A stretch of DNA of 64,000 nucleotides, from positions 1 to 64,000 of the forward strand of contig CAVPHU010000010.1 in the NCBI GenBank assembly GCA_963704815.1, in the 5' to 3' direction. Positions 1 to 8,365 of the stretch are shown here, in pieces (within the stretch, counting starts at the first letter, position 1; each line of letters starts with the position of its first letter). The position numbers and the translations under genes are program-made. This DNA comes from DATKWD01 sp963704815. GTDB taxonomy: Bacteria; Actinomycetota; Acidimicrobiia; Acidimicrobiales; Salinilacustritrichaceae. A model generated the notes under the pieces. The model had not been told where the DNA came from, searched no databases, and saw nothing but the letters and a program-made list of their open reading frames with translations.

Positions 1-45
1 GAACGAGGCTGACGAGACTCCAAGAGGCAACTGGTCGAGTCGGCT

Positions 46-762
46 TCAGTCGAGGAGTTCGATCGGAACGTCCTCGAACTCGCTCCAGGGGACGAGAAGT
101 CGCCGATTGTCGGCCCCTTCGACCACGAGGTGGGTTGCTCCGGCCTCGACGACTGAGCCTTCGAGCCCGGCGGCTCGGAAGACCTGCCCCGCGGGCAACT
201 GCGGAGCCAGAGCGCGACCCGTCGCGATGCTGCGGGCCATCGCTTTCGACCCGACGATGGCGATGCCTGCGAGTGCGCCTGCGAGGCCGAACGCCGCCGC
301 AGCGATCAGGATGTTCAGGATCGTGGTGTTGACGCCGAGTTGCCCCAAAGCGAGAACCGCGGCGGCGGCGAAGATCGCCGAGCGAACAGTCTGCTCGAGC
401 GCCGGCTGTCGGCGGCCTCCGGCCCGCGATGCGGCCTGCCCGACCGCGGCGCCCACGGTCGCTCCGAGGGCATAGCCGACGATGAGCAGGAGTCCGGCGA
501 TCAACGCGTTCGGCAACCACGTCAGCACGCGCGTCGGAAGCGGTTCGAGCGTGTCGGGGCTCGTGGCCGCGACGGCGAGGATGATTCCGGCCGCCACCGA
601 GATCCAGAAGAGAAAGACGCCGGTGATGGGCGCCATGTCGTTGAGCGTGCGCCGCCGCTTCTCGCTCGAGAGATAGGCGCGTGCGCCACGACCCGCAACC
701 GCACCGACAATGATGCCGCCCGAGATGGCTGCGACGGCCAAGGGCCAAGAATCAGACGTCAT
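46..762 (-). CDS. MscS-like / conserved-TM-helix membrane protein
   Basis: A 238-residue integral membrane protein with about five hydrophobic segments (near residues 7-24, 46-66, 86-107, 129-145 and 148-172). A short soluble tail follows (about 190-238) whose pattern, ending in VPWSEFEDVPIELLD, resembles the beta domain after the pore helix of small-conductance mechanosensitive channels. The Ala/Gly-rich helix at 148-172 would be the pore-lining segment. It is much shorter than typical MscS proteins. It is the last gene of a minus-strand envelope-stress operon, 40 bp after the DUF2273 gene, which suggests a role in membrane tension or envelope integrity. The family call is by pattern; channel activity is inferred. 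Confidence 0.6.
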   Translation of the reverse strand: MTSDSWPLAVAAISGGIIVGAVAGRGARAYLSSEKRRRTLNDMAPITGVFLFWISVAAGIILAVAATSPDTLEPLPTRVLTWLPNALIAGLLLIVGYALGATVGAAVGQAASRAGGRRQPALEQTVRSAIFAAAAVLALGQLGVNTTILNILIAAAAFGLAGALAGIAIVGSKAMARSIATGRALAPQLPAGQVFRAAGLEGSVVEAGATHLVVEGADNRRLLVPWSEFEDVPIELLD

Positions 763-802
763 TGTCAGCCTCGTTGATCGCAGATCTTCTGGCGTGGATG
801 GG

Positions 803-1015
803 TCAGCGCTCCTGCAGCCGCTGGAGAAGCGAGATGATGGCGTCGGGGCGATCGAGCACGGTGCCGATGAGCCATCCGGCCGCCGCGAGGCTGCCGACGA
901 AGATGAGTGCTCCGGCGTCGAAGACGATCATCAGGATGGCGAGCGCCGCACCGATGATGGCACCGATCAGCGCTTTCGAACGAGGCATGTGGAAGCCTTT
1001 CACGGCGTCACTCAT
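803..1015 (-). CDS. DUF2273-like small membrane protein
   Basis: A 70-residue protein with two closely spaced hydrophobic segments (about residues 14-33 and 36-55) and short charged ends, as in DUF2273 proteins encoded beside Asp23/Gls24 genes. The start codon overlaps the stop of the upstream AmaP-like gene as ATGA, so the two are probably translationally coupled. A structural role in anchoring the Asp23 complex to the membrane is inferred from context; nothing enzymatic is visible. Confidence 0.7.
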   Translation of the reverse strand: MSDAVKGFHMPRSKALIGAIIGAALAILMIVFDAGALIFVGSLAAAGWLIGTVLDRPDAIISLLQRLQER

Positions 1016-1557
1016 CGGACGCGCGGAGGGTTGGGGTGGTGGACCACCACGATGTCGATGGCGAAGTCGGCAAGGCCGAGGTCGATCCAGAATGGGGTTC
1101 CGAGCAAGCCTTGCGCCTCGGTGGTCACGAGCTCGAGGTCCGCGCGGTCGTCAACGCGAATCTCGATGCGCATGCGTTTCTTGTCGAGCGTGGGCGCGGC
1201 ATCCACAACGCCTTCGATCTTCTCGACCTCGTAGCGAGCTGCGGCGATCGCTGCTCGTCCCCGAACGTGGGTCAGGCCGTCGGTCCCTGAGCTCACCTCG
1301 TGCATGATGTTGAGTCCTCTCTTCGGCGGCGCGATGTGCGCGGCCACGATCGCCACTCCCAGAACCGCCAGGACGATTCCGACGATGGCGCTCGCCCATC
1401 CTGGCCAGGTCGGCGTGACGACCTCGTCGAACGCATCGGCAACCTGGTCACGCCACGCTCCAGAGGTGGCGTCGGCAGCTTCGGCCACCAACGCAAGACC
1501 CACGGCGATGCTCGCCGCGGCAAGCACGAGCGCAGTCGTGGCGCGGACACCCCTCAT
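1012..1557 (-). CDS. amaP: AmaP-like alkaline-shock membrane anchor protein
   Basis: About 181 residues: two N-terminal transmembrane helices (ATTALVLAAASIAVGLAL and the segment around ASAIVGIVLAVLGVAIVAA), then a cytoplasmic domain with alternating hydrophobic/charged strands ending in IDIVVVHHPNPPRVR. AmaP anchors Asp23/Gls24 proteins at the membrane in Firmicutes, and this topology in an asp23 operon fits. I placed the start at 1557 because that ATG overlaps the preceding stop codon (ATGA); an in-frame start at 1620 would overlap the previous gene by more than 60 bp. The sequence is divergent, so the name rests partly on context. Confidence 0.6.
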   Translation of the reverse strand: MRGVRATTALVLAAASIAVGLALVAEAADATSGAWRDQVADAFDEVVTPTWPGWASAIVGIVLAVLGVAIVAAHIAPPKRGLNIMHEVSSGTDGLTHVRGRAAIAAARYEVEKIEGVVDAAPTLDKKRMRIEIRVDDRADLELVTTEAQGLLGTPFWIDLGLADFAIDIVVVHHPNPPRVR

Positions 1558-2117
1558 CGGACTCGTCTCCGGCCCTTCACCGCTCGTGGTCGTGTTGCGC
1601 GGATCCGTCCGGAGCGGCACGGGAGGTGCCGCTCTGCGACGATGGTGTCGAGCCGTTCGCGGACGTCGAGTGACGATCCGGTTGGCGTCGGGTCGGGAGA
1701 GACGACGTCGAGATCGATCCGTCCTGAGCGCCGAACGTGAACATCGACGTCGGCGCGCTGATCTACCTTGCCGAGTTCTCGTTGGAGGGCATCGCCGAGC
1801 GTTCGGCGATCAACCGCGACACCACCGCCGGCGCGCCTGCGCCGCTGCACGGTGATCACGCTGCCACTGCTCACGCGGGAGCGAAACACGACGACCCCGA
1901 GCCACAGACCAGCGACGATGAGCGCCACGCCGGCGATCATCGCCGCACCCGACGACGGAGTCGAGCGCACCCAACGTTCGATCCGGCCCGCGAGATCGCT
2001 CCCGACCACGGGTTGCCGGTCAAAGCTGACCGCCAAGAGCTGGCCAGCCGCCACCATCATGGTGACGGCAACGGCCAGCCCGGCGATTCGAAGTCCGAGA
2101 TGGGACCGGGTGATCAC
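1554..2117 (-). CDS. DUF6286-like membrane protein of the Asp23 operon
   Basis: A 187-residue protein with two transmembrane segments (about residues 9-29 and 57-78) and a basic cytoplasmic C-terminal domain (RRRRAGGGVAVDRRTLGDAL, later VDVHVRRSGRIDLDVV) that ends in an Arg/Lys-rich tail. The two-helix plus soluble-domain layout resembles the AmaP-like neighbour and the DUF6286 proteins of actinobacterial Asp23 clusters. It starts at a GTG overlapping the asp23 stop (GTGA) and its stop overlaps the next start (ATGA), so it sits in a tightly coupled operon. The exact function is unknown. Confidence 0.5.
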   Translation of the reverse strand: MITRSHLGLRIAGLAVAVTMMVAAGQLLAVSFDRQPVVGSDLAGRIERWVRSTPSSGAAMIAGVALIVAGLWLGVVVFRSRVSSGSVITVQRRRRAGGGVAVDRRTLGDALQRELGKVDQRADVDVHVRRSGRIDLDVVSPDPTPTGSSLDVRERLDTIVAERHLPCRSGRIRATRPRAVKGRRRVR

Positions 2118-2539
2118 TCGACGCGGTTGGCCGGGGCGCTGCTCTCGTCGGGGAACACGAGGTCGTCGACTTCGATGTTGACTTCCTTGACGATGAGTCC
2201 GGTGCCGCTCTCGACCGCAGCGATGACGGACTCGCGAACCTCTTGGGCGAGGGTCGGGATGGCGCTGCCGTAGTTGACCTTGATCACGACATCGATCGCG
2301 GCTTCCTTCTTGCCGACCTCGACGTTGACACCAGCCGAGAGCGGCTCTTCGCCGGGGCGAACTCGGTTGAGCAAGCGGCGGAAGCCCGAACCCATCTCTG
2401 CAACACCGGGGACCTCGCGGCAGGCGTGGCCGGCAAGCTTCGCCACGACCTCGTCAGCGATGGTGGTGATGCCACGGTCGGTCTCGAGGGTGAGGCCAGT
2501 CTCGGAAAGGGTGGGCTTGGTATCGGTGGCAGTTGCCAT
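2114..2539 (-). CDS. Asp23/Gls24 family envelope stress response protein
   Basis: A 141-residue protein typical in length and pattern of the Asp23/Gls24 family: GITTIADEVVAKLAGHACRE near the N-terminus, EVPGVAEMGSGF, then strands ending in VNIEVDDLVF. These are cytoplasmic proteins that polymerise under the membrane and help it withstand alkaline or envelope stress. The start has a clear Shine-Dalgarno (AAGGAG at 2546-2551 on the minus strand, 6 nt before ATG), unlike many leaderless genes in this window, which suggests strong translation. It lies downstream of the sigma-factor and hypothetical pair, so it is probably under that sigma factor's control (inferred). Confidence 0.85.
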   Translation of the reverse strand: MATATDTKPTLSETGLTLETDRGITTIADEVVAKLAGHACREVPGVAEMGSGFRRLLNRVRPGEEPLSAGVNVEVGKKEAAIDVVIKVNYGSAIPTLAQEVRESVIAAVESGTGLIVKEVNIEVDDLVFPDESSAPANRVE

Positions 2540-2592
2540 GGCGGACTCCTTGGGAAGGTGGTTGATGGCGTCATCGGCTCAGACGCCCGAGG

Positions 2593-2967
2593 TCAGCCCT
2601 GGTCGCGGAGGTTCTCCGAGGAATCGTCCGATTCTCTCGATTCGGCACGCCTGGTGTCGGGCGAATCGCTCTGGGTGAGATAGACCTCGGCCGTACGGAC
2701 GCCGAGTCCGAGGAAGTCGCCAATGGTCGACACGACCCCGCGGTCCTTGAGTTGTCGCTTCACGCCGTGGGTGGTGGTCCTGACGAGATCGGCCGGGGGA
2801 GCGGTCGCGATCCTGATCGCCTCGACTTGGGCAGCATCCAGATCGCTCAGGGACCGAATACGTCGTTCCAGGCCCGGATCGTGGTGGAGCCGCCGGCCGA
2901 CGCGACGAGGCGTGCCGGTTTCGAGCCAGCGTCGCAGCGTGCGATCGGAGATGCGAAGCCGCATCAT
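2593..2967 (-). CDS. Hypothetical protein with helix-turn-helix-like N-terminus, coupled to the sigma factor
   Basis: About 124 residues, no transmembrane segment. The N-terminus (RLRISDRTLRRWLETG) looks like a helix-turn-helix recognition segment of the excisionase/MerR kind, and the rest is charged with a Ser/Asp/Glu-rich tail. I chose the ATG at 2967 because it overlaps the sigma-factor stop (ATGA); a GTG at 2976 is also possible. Position directly after an ECF sigma gene would fit a soluble modulator of that sigma factor, but no anti-sigma motif is visible. I do not recognise the family. Confidence 0.5.
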   Translation of the reverse strand: MMRLRISDRTLRRWLETGTPRRVGRRLHHDPGLERRIRSLSDLDAAQVEAIRIATAPPADLVRTTTHGVKRQLKDRGVVSTIGDFLGLGVRTAEVYLTQSDSPDTRRAESRESDDSSENLRDQG

Positions 2968-3506
2968 CGGTCCCACTCCGCCAGCGCGACCTTCATGGCG
3001 TGGCGCGCCCGGTAGAGCTGCGCCTTCACTGCCGACGGTGTCGTGTCGAAGAGGTGGGCCAGGTCTTCGTAGCTTGCGCCGTCGTTGTGCTGGACCACGA
3101 TCATGGTGCGCGACTCCTCATTCAACTGTCCCAGAGCGACGAACATCGCCTCTGCCATCTCGCTTTCTTCGAGCATCTGCTCCGGTTCGGGTCTGAGATC
3201 CGATCGGGTCTCGAAACTCTCGGTGATGTCGAGGCGTGCCCGCGAACGCAACATGGAGATTGCAGTGTTGCGAGCCACTCGGCGCAGCCAGCGGACCGGA
3301 ACATCGTTCTCCCACGAGGGCATTGATGTCCAGGCCTTCACGAAAACCTCCTGGGTCACGTCGTCGGCCGACGATCGATCTCGGAGAACCGAATACGCCA
3401 CGCGCCACACCATCGGAGCGTGTTGTTTGACGAGCCATTCGATCTGGGCGTCACTCGCGGTGGTGTCTTCTCTCCGGTCGTGCTTGCCAGGCGGCGGAGT
3501 AAGCAT
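2964..3506 (-). CDS. ECF-type RNA polymerase sigma factor
   Basis: About 180 residues with both expected ECF domains: a sigma-2 region (VWRVAYSVLRDRSSADDVTQ, then VRWLRRVARNTAISMLRSR) and a sigma-4 helix-turn-helix (GASYEDLAHLFDTTPSAVKA). The reading frame is open further upstream to 3842, but the extension is Arg/Ser-rich low-complexity sequence, so I place the start at the ATG at 3506. It is the first gene of the minus-strand run ending with asp23, amaP-like, DUF2273 and MscS-like genes and probably drives that envelope-stress operon. No Shine-Dalgarno is obvious, so the exact start is uncertain. Confidence 0.8.
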   Translation of the reverse strand: MLTPPPGKHDRREDTTASDAQIEWLVKQHAPMVWRVAYSVLRDRSSADDVTQEVFVKAWTSMPSWENDVPVRWLRRVARNTAISMLRSRARLDITESFETRSDLRPEPEQMLEESEMAEAMFVALGQLNEESRTMIVVQHNDGASYEDLAHLFDTTPSAVKAQLYRARHAMKVALAEWDR

Positions 3507-3853
3507 CCGCGCACAGTCGCCCGACGCCGCCACGTCGAGTTCAACGCCTTCCGGGCCCTGAGGTCGCGCAGATTCAGACCTCGTGTCGCGATCGGGCGGT
3601 CCCATCCGGCCGCATACTCGCAGACGGCTGCGGCGTGGATGGCTTTCGACCTCAACGGGCCAGGCGTCGTGACGGGCACTTGGCTCGGTCGAGGACGTGA
3701 ACGTCGATGAGTCGATGCGCGTCTCCCGAATCCTGGCGGTGCGCTGATCGCGACGCAACGACCGCGTCGAGCACATCGAAGACCGCAACTCGGCCCACCG
3801 ATGCTCCGACCCGGTCGGCCAGTCGGCAGTCACGTGCTGCAAGACTGGGCACC
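3507..3853. other. Divergent intergenic region
   Basis: A 347-bp stretch between the sigma factor (minus) and the crotonase gene (plus). Reading frames cross it on both strands, but their products are Arg/Ser/Ala-rich with no family resemblance. It presumably carries divergent promoters. I see no convincing -10 box, repeat or hairpin. Confidence 0.4.
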
Positions 3854-4636
3854 ATGACGGTGCACATCAGCGACGACGGGCCGGTTCGGCTCGTCACGAT
3901 CGACCGCCCTGAGGCCCGCAACGCGGTCGACCGCCCGACGGCCGAGGCGTTGTTCGCGGCGTTCACCGAGTTCGATGCCGACGACGACCTGCGCGTGGCC
4001 GTCCTGACCGGTGCTGCGGGCACGTTCTGCTCGGGCGCCGACCTGAAGGCCGTGGCCACCGGGCGAGGCAACAAGGTCACCCTCGAGCCGGCCGACCGCA
4101 TCGCCATCAGCATCGGTCCGATGGGCCCCACGCGGCTGCTGCTCGACAAGCCGGTCATCGCTGCGGTCGAGGGGTTCGCCGTCGCCGGCGGCCTCGAACT
4201 GGCGCTCTGGTGTGACCTCCGAGTCGCCGCGACCGACGCAACGTTCGGCGTGTTCTGCCGGCGGTGGGGCGTGCCGCTCATCGACGGCGGCACCGTGCGC
4301 CTCCCACGCCTCATCGGCCAGAGTCACGCCAACGACCTCGTGCTCACCGGGCGCGAGGTGGGCGGCGACGAGGCCAAGGCGATGGGGCTGGCCAACGTGC
4401 TCTGCGAGCCGGGCACCGCAGTCGAGGAGGCCACGCGCCTCGCGCGTCACCTTGCCGAGTTCCCACAGCTCTGTCTGCGCAGCGATCGCCGGTCGGCCCA
4501 CGAACAGTGGGGTATGTCGGTGCCCGAGGCCCTGGCCAACGAGGCTCGGCTGGGGTGGGCGACGATCGCCAGCGGCGAGACCCAGGCCGGTGCCGAGCGA
4601 TTCCGTTCCGGCGAGGGTCGACACGGCGAGTTCTGA
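3854..4636 (+). CDS. Enoyl-CoA hydratase/isomerase (crotonase) family protein
   Basis: A 260-residue crotonase-fold protein: VRLVTIDRPEARNAVDRPT near the start, the CoA/oxyanion segment FCSGADLKAVATG, and FAVAGGLELALWCDLRVAA. In classical hydratases the next segment carries a catalytic Glu (PE.xLGLIPG-like); here it reads FCRRWGVPLIDGGTVRLPRL, so that Glu is replaced and strict hydratase chemistry is doubtful. Such subgroups may act as isomerases or other acyl-CoA enzymes. The ATG at 3854 matches the usual family N-terminus; longer in-frame starts add unrelated sequence. It is monocistronic between divergent and unrelated neighbours. Confidence 0.85.
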   Translation: MTVHISDDGPVRLVTIDRPEARNAVDRPTAEALFAAFTEFDADDDLRVAVLTGAAGTFCSGADLKAVATGRGNKVTLEPADRIAISIGPMGPTRLLLDKPVIAAVEGFAVAGGLELALWCDLRVAATDATFGVFCRRWGVPLIDGGTVRLPRLIGQSHANDLVLTGREVGGDEAKAMGLANVLCEPGTAVEEATRLARHLAEFPQLCLRSDRRSAHEQWGMSVPEALANEARLGWATIASGETQAGAERFRSGEGRHGEF

Positions 4637-4695
4637 GCTCGCCGGCTGACCCCACCCCGTCCATAACTGTCACACCCCCTCGGCATGATGGAGGT

Positions 4696-6081
4696 ATGAC
4701 TCGATCGCAGTCCCCGATGGCCCCGGAGGCCTGCGATGACACTGGGATGTGGGGGTCTGATCCGGGGTCGTCGCCGTCCGACGCGAGTCACCAGTTGGTC
4801 TCCGACGTCTTCAACGCCGTGGCGGCGTTGAAGCACCTCCGGCTCGACGACTACGGCGCCGACGAGCGGGCCGATGCGTTGCGTGATCTCGACGAGGCCC
4901 GCAGCTCGCTCGAGGCCCACTTCTCCCGCGAGCTCCGGGACTTCTCCTCGATCGCCAACCTGCGTGAGGTCGCTGTGGCCTCGATGTCGGGATGGCTGGT
5001 CGCCGCCACCGGAACGACCCGTCGTGATGCCGGACGGCGGGCCACGTTGGCCAACACCCTCGCCGAGTTGCCGCTTCTCGACGAAGCGATGTGCGCGGGC
5101 GAGGTGCCGGTCGAAGCGGCGAGGGTGATTGCCCGAGCGCTCACCCCGCGCACTCGGCATCTGTTCGACGTGTTCACCCAAGCTGCGTTCGTCGACGCCG
5201 CCAAGCACGTGCCGCTCGACCAACTGGCAGCCGACGTCGAGCACTGGCTCGAGGTCGTCGACCCCGACGGGCCCGAACCCGACGACCCCACCACCGACAC
5301 GCTCCATGCCGGCCAGGTCGGCGACCGCGTCCGGCTCCGCGGCGACCTGAGCCGCGAGACCGGCATCGGTCTCCTCGCGGCCCTCGACGAGGAGATGGCC
5401 AAGATCCGCGCCTCCGAACCCCGCGAGCCCGACGGGTCGCTGCCCTGGCGACCCGAGTCGAACCGACGGGCCCAGGCCCTGAGTGACCTGGTCGGCCGTG
5501 GCGCAGCTGCGCCCGACTCGACGACAAGGCGCGAGCCAGCGTTCGTCGTGATCGACACCAGCACCTCCGAGGCACCCCGCTTCGAGCTTCCCGGCGGCAC
5601 GTTCGTCCCAGCTCGGCTGGCGCAGCGTTGGGCCACCGACGCCGAGTGGCTCCGGCTGGTGTTCGCCGACGCCATCAGTGGCGAACCCGCCCGGTTCGTC
5701 GACGCCGACGGGAACACGGTTGCCGAGCTCGACCTCGGCCGCACGATCCGATTCGCCAACCGCGCCCAACGCCGCGCCCTCGCCGCCCGCGACGGCGGCT
5801 GCGCGTTCCCCGGCTGCAACCGCGTCCACCAGTACTGCGACGCCCACCACATCAGGTGGTGGGAAGACGGCGGGGCAACCGATCTCGACAACCTCGTGCT
5901 GCTCTGTCGGTTCCACCACGTCCTGATGCACAGCGGCCACTACTGCGTCGACATGGTCGACCACGGTCCCGTGTTCCGGGCCACCGATCCCGACCTCCCC
6001 GGCTGGACCGGTCCGCCGATGGGCACCAACTGGCACCGACACGAGACCTGCGACCAACGGCGAAGACCCGCTCAGCGCTGA
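4696..6081 (+). CDS. DUF222 / HNH endonuclease domain protein (13E12 type)
   Basis: A 461-residue protein with the actinobacterial DUF222 region (about residues 30-330) followed by a C-terminal HNH nuclease motif: CAFPGCNRVHQYCDAHHIRW, then LDNLVLLCRFHHVLMHSGH. The Cys pair, the DAHH and the C..HH form the metal-binding beta-beta-alpha site. These proteins are highly multiplied in actinobacterial genomes and are thought to be nucleases of mobile or repetitive origin, with no settled function. The gene looks intact. The start is the ATG at 4696; the reading frame is open upstream into the crotonase gene, but that extension is Arg-rich and implausible. Confidence 0.85.
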   Translation: MTRSQSPMAPEACDDTGMWGSDPGSSPSDASHQLVSDVFNAVAALKHLRLDDYGADERADALRDLDEARSSLEAHFSRELRDFSSIANLREVAVASMSGWLVAATGTTRRDAGRRATLANTLAELPLLDEAMCAGEVPVEAARVIARALTPRTRHLFDVFTQAAFVDAAKHVPLDQLAADVEHWLEVVDPDGPEPDDPTTDTLHAGQVGDRVRLRGDLSRETGIGLLAALDEEMAKIRASEPREPDGSLPWRPESNRRAQALSDLVGRGAAAPDSTTRREPAFVVIDTSTSEAPRFELPGGTFVPARLAQRWATDAEWLRLVFADAISGEPARFVDADGNTVAELDLGRTIRFANRAQRRALAARDGGCAFPGCNRVHQYCDAHHIRWWEDGGATDLDNLVLLCRFHHVLMHSGHYCVDMVDHGPVFRATDPDLPGWTGPPMGTNWHRHETCDQRRRPAQR

Positions 6082-6121
6082 TCCGCACCGCGCCTCCAGG
6101 GGAGCACCGGGCGCCCGCCCC

Positions 6122-6127
6122 TAGGAT
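6122..6127 (+). promoter_or_regulatory. -10 box (TAGGAT) of mycothione reductase gene, leaderless
   Basis: TAGGAT fits the actinobacterial TANNNT -10 consensus and ends 8 nt before the ATG at 6136, so transcription would begin at or next to the start codon. It favours that ATG over the upstream TTG at 6127. Confidence 0.5.
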
Positions 6128-6135
6128 TGCCCGCC

Positions 6136-7518
6136 ATGCCCACCGAGCACTTCGATCTCGTCATCGTCGGCGCCGGATCGGGGAACACCATCCCCGACGA
6201 CCGGTTCGCCCATCTCAACATGGCGATCATCGAGAAGGCCGAGTTCGGGGGCACGTGCCTCAACCGCGGCTGCATCCCCTCGAAGATGTTCGTCTACTCG
6301 GCCGAGGTGGCCGAGATCGTCAAACACGCCTCGACCTTCGGGGTCGAGGCGACCTTCGGCGGGACCGACTGGATCGCCATCCGCGACCGGGTGTTCGGCC
6401 GGATCGACCCCATCCCGCCCGCCGGCGAGGACTATCGGGAAGGGCTCGACAACACCACCGTGATCAAGGGTCACGCGACGTTCGTCGAACCGGGGGTGCT
6501 CGAGGTGAACGACCGCCGCATCACCGCCGATCGCATCGTCCTCGGGGTCGGTTCGCGACCGTTCATCCCACCCATCGCCGGACTCGCCGACATCGAGTAC
6601 CACACGTCCGACTCGATCATGCGGCTCGACGCGTTCCCCGAGCACCTGGTCATCATCGGCGCCGGCGTCATCGCGTCCGAGATGGGTCACGTGTTCGAAG
6701 GCCTCGGCGCCAAGGTCACGATCATCACGCGGGGCTCGGGCCTCCTCTCGGGCGAGGACGAGGAGATCCACGAGCGCTTCACCGCGGTGTCACGCGAGCG
6801 CTTCGACATCCTCACCCACTCGACCGGACTGAAGGTCAACCCGACCGACCACGGGTTCACGGTCACGGGCACGAGTGCCGAGGCCGGGGAGTTCAGCGTC
6901 GAGGCCGATTGCATGCTCGTCGCCACCGGCCGCACGCCGAACTCCGACACCATCGGCGCCGAAGTCGCCGGCATCGAGATCGACGAGGCCGGACGGGTGG
7001 TCGTGAACGGGCGGCTCGAGACCAACGTGGACGGCATCTGGGCGTTCGGCGATCTGTCGGCGCATTGGCCGTTGAAGCACCTCGCCAACGCCGAGGCGCG
7101 GGTTGTCGCCCACAACCTGCTCAACCCCGACGACCCGATCGAGGTCGACTACGGCCACCATCCGCGCGCTGCCTTCGGTTCGCCGTCGGTCGCCTCGGTG
7201 GGCATGACCGAGCAGCAACTCCGGGCCGAGGGGGTGCCCTACTGCATCGGTAAGCGCGACTACGGCGACACGGCCTACGGCTGGGCGATGGAGGACACGA
7301 CGAGCTTCGCCAAGGTCCTGGCCTCGTCGACCACGGGCCGGATCCTCGGGGCCCACATCATGGGACCCCACGCATCGACGGTGATCCAGCCGCTCATCCA
7401 GGCGATGGCGTTCGGCACGACGGCCAAGGAGCTGGCGAGCGAGGTCATCTACATCCACCCCGCACTCAGCGAGGTCGTCGAGAACGCGCTGCTCGACCTC
7501 CCGTTGATGAACGAGTGA
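6136..7518 (+). CDS. mtr: Mycothione reductase
   Basis: A 460-residue flavoprotein disulfide reductase. The N-terminal FAD motif (DLVIVGAGSGN) is followed by the redox-active disulfide EFGGTCLNRGCIPSKMFVYS, whose GGTCLN.GCIP.KM form is characteristic of mycothione reductases. A second nucleotide-binding motif (VIIGAGVIASEMGHVFEGLG) and the C-terminal YIHPALSEVVENALLDLP with the His-Glu pair of the active site are present. It regenerates mycothiol from mycothione using NADPH and so implies a mycothiol-producing actinobacterium. The downstream TauE/SafE gene overlaps its stop and is probably cotranscribed. Confidence 0.9.
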   Translation: MPTEHFDLVIVGAGSGNTIPDDRFAHLNMAIIEKAEFGGTCLNRGCIPSKMFVYSAEVAEIVKHASTFGVEATFGGTDWIAIRDRVFGRIDPIPPAGEDYREGLDNTTVIKGHATFVEPGVLEVNDRRITADRIVLGVGSRPFIPPIAGLADIEYHTSDSIMRLDAFPEHLVIIGAGVIASEMGHVFEGLGAKVTIITRGSGLLSGEDEEIHERFTAVSRERFDILTHSTGLKVNPTDHGFTVTGTSAEAGEFSVEADCMLVATGRTPNSDTIGAEVAGIEIDEAGRVVVNGRLETNVDGIWAFGDLSAHWPLKHLANAEARVVAHNLLNPDDPIEVDYGHHPRAAFGSPSVASVGMTEQQLRAEGVPYCIGKRDYGDTAYGWAMEDTTSFAKVLASSTTGRILGAHIMGPHASTVIQPLIQAMAFGTTAKELASEVIYIHPALSEVVENALLDLPLMNE

Positions 7519-8306
7519 CCGACCGAACCCTGTGGTGGCGGGTCGTCCTGGTCGGAGCCATCGCCGGATTCACGTCAGGCCTGTTCGGCGTCGGCGGCGG
7601 CATCGTCATCGTTCCCACGCTGGTCATCATCGCCGGGTTCCAACAGCGACTCGCTCACGGCACATCGCTGGCTGCCATCGTGATCATCGCCGCGACCGGG
7701 ACGATCGGCTACGGAACCGCAGGCGAGGTCCAGTGGGCGACGGCCGCCGCGATGGTTGCCGGCGGTCTGGTCGGAACCGTGGCCGGCACCTCGTTGCTGC
7801 AACGGGTCTCCCAGCCCAAGCTGCAGGCCGGGTTCGCCGTCCTGCTGCTGGCGACGGCGGTCCGCATGCTCGTGTCAACGCCGGAAACTGGCGACGTGCC
7901 GTCGATGACCGGCTGGGCGGCGGTGGGGTTCGTCGCTCTCGGGTTCGCTGCGGGTCTGCTCGCCGGTCTGATGGGCGTCGGCGGCGGCATCATCACCGTC
8001 CCGGCGCTCACCGTGCTCGCCGGGTTCCCGCTGGTGGTCGCCAAGGGCACGTCGCTCGCGGTCATCGTGCCATCCGCCATCGTTGGGACGATGCGGAACC
8101 GGGCCAAGGACAACGTCGACCTCAGAGCTGCGCTCACCATCGGGATCGCCGGCATCGCAACCGCCTACCTCGCCTCGAGGATCAGCCTCGATCTCGATCC
8201 CGATCTGTCGGCCCGTCTGTTCGCGGCCCTGCTGGTCGTGACGGCGCTGCGCATGGCGAACACCGTCCGCAAGAAGGTCGCCGCCGACCCGACGAAGATG
8301 CAGTGA
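7515..8306 (+). CDS. TauE/SafE (TSUP) family sulfite/anion exporter
   Basis: A 263-residue membrane protein with about eight hydrophobic helices and the internal duplication typical of the family: GLFGVGGGIVIVPTLVII in the first half and GLMGVGGGIITVPALTVL in the second. TSUP proteins move sulfite, sulfonates or other small anions across the membrane. The GTG start overlaps the stop of the mycothione reductase gene (GTGA), so it is likely cotranscribed and coupled with it. That pairing hints at sulfur-compound handling, though the substrate cannot be read from sequence. Confidence 0.85.
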   Translation: MTDRTLWWRVVLVGAIAGFTSGLFGVGGGIVIVPTLVIIAGFQQRLAHGTSLAAIVIIAATGTIGYGTAGEVQWATAAAMVAGGLVGTVAGTSLLQRVSQPKLQAGFAVLLLATAVRMLVSTPETGDVPSMTGWAAVGFVALGFAAGLLAGLMGVGGGIITVPALTVLAGFPLVVAKGTSLAVIVPSAIVGTMRNRAKDNVDLRAALTIGIAGIATAYLASRISLDLDPDLSARLFAALLVVTALRMANTVRKKVAADPTKMQ

Positions 8307-8365
8307 GGGTGGCGGAACTGTCACGGGTGCTGTCAGAATCGGTGGACTGAATCCAGGGGGACTCC

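Noticed and set aside
4447..6057. 536-residue minus-strand ORF opposite the HNH gene
   Set aside because: Val/Gly/Asp-rich complement of a GC-rich coding region with no family resemblance; the plus strand holds a recognisable protein.
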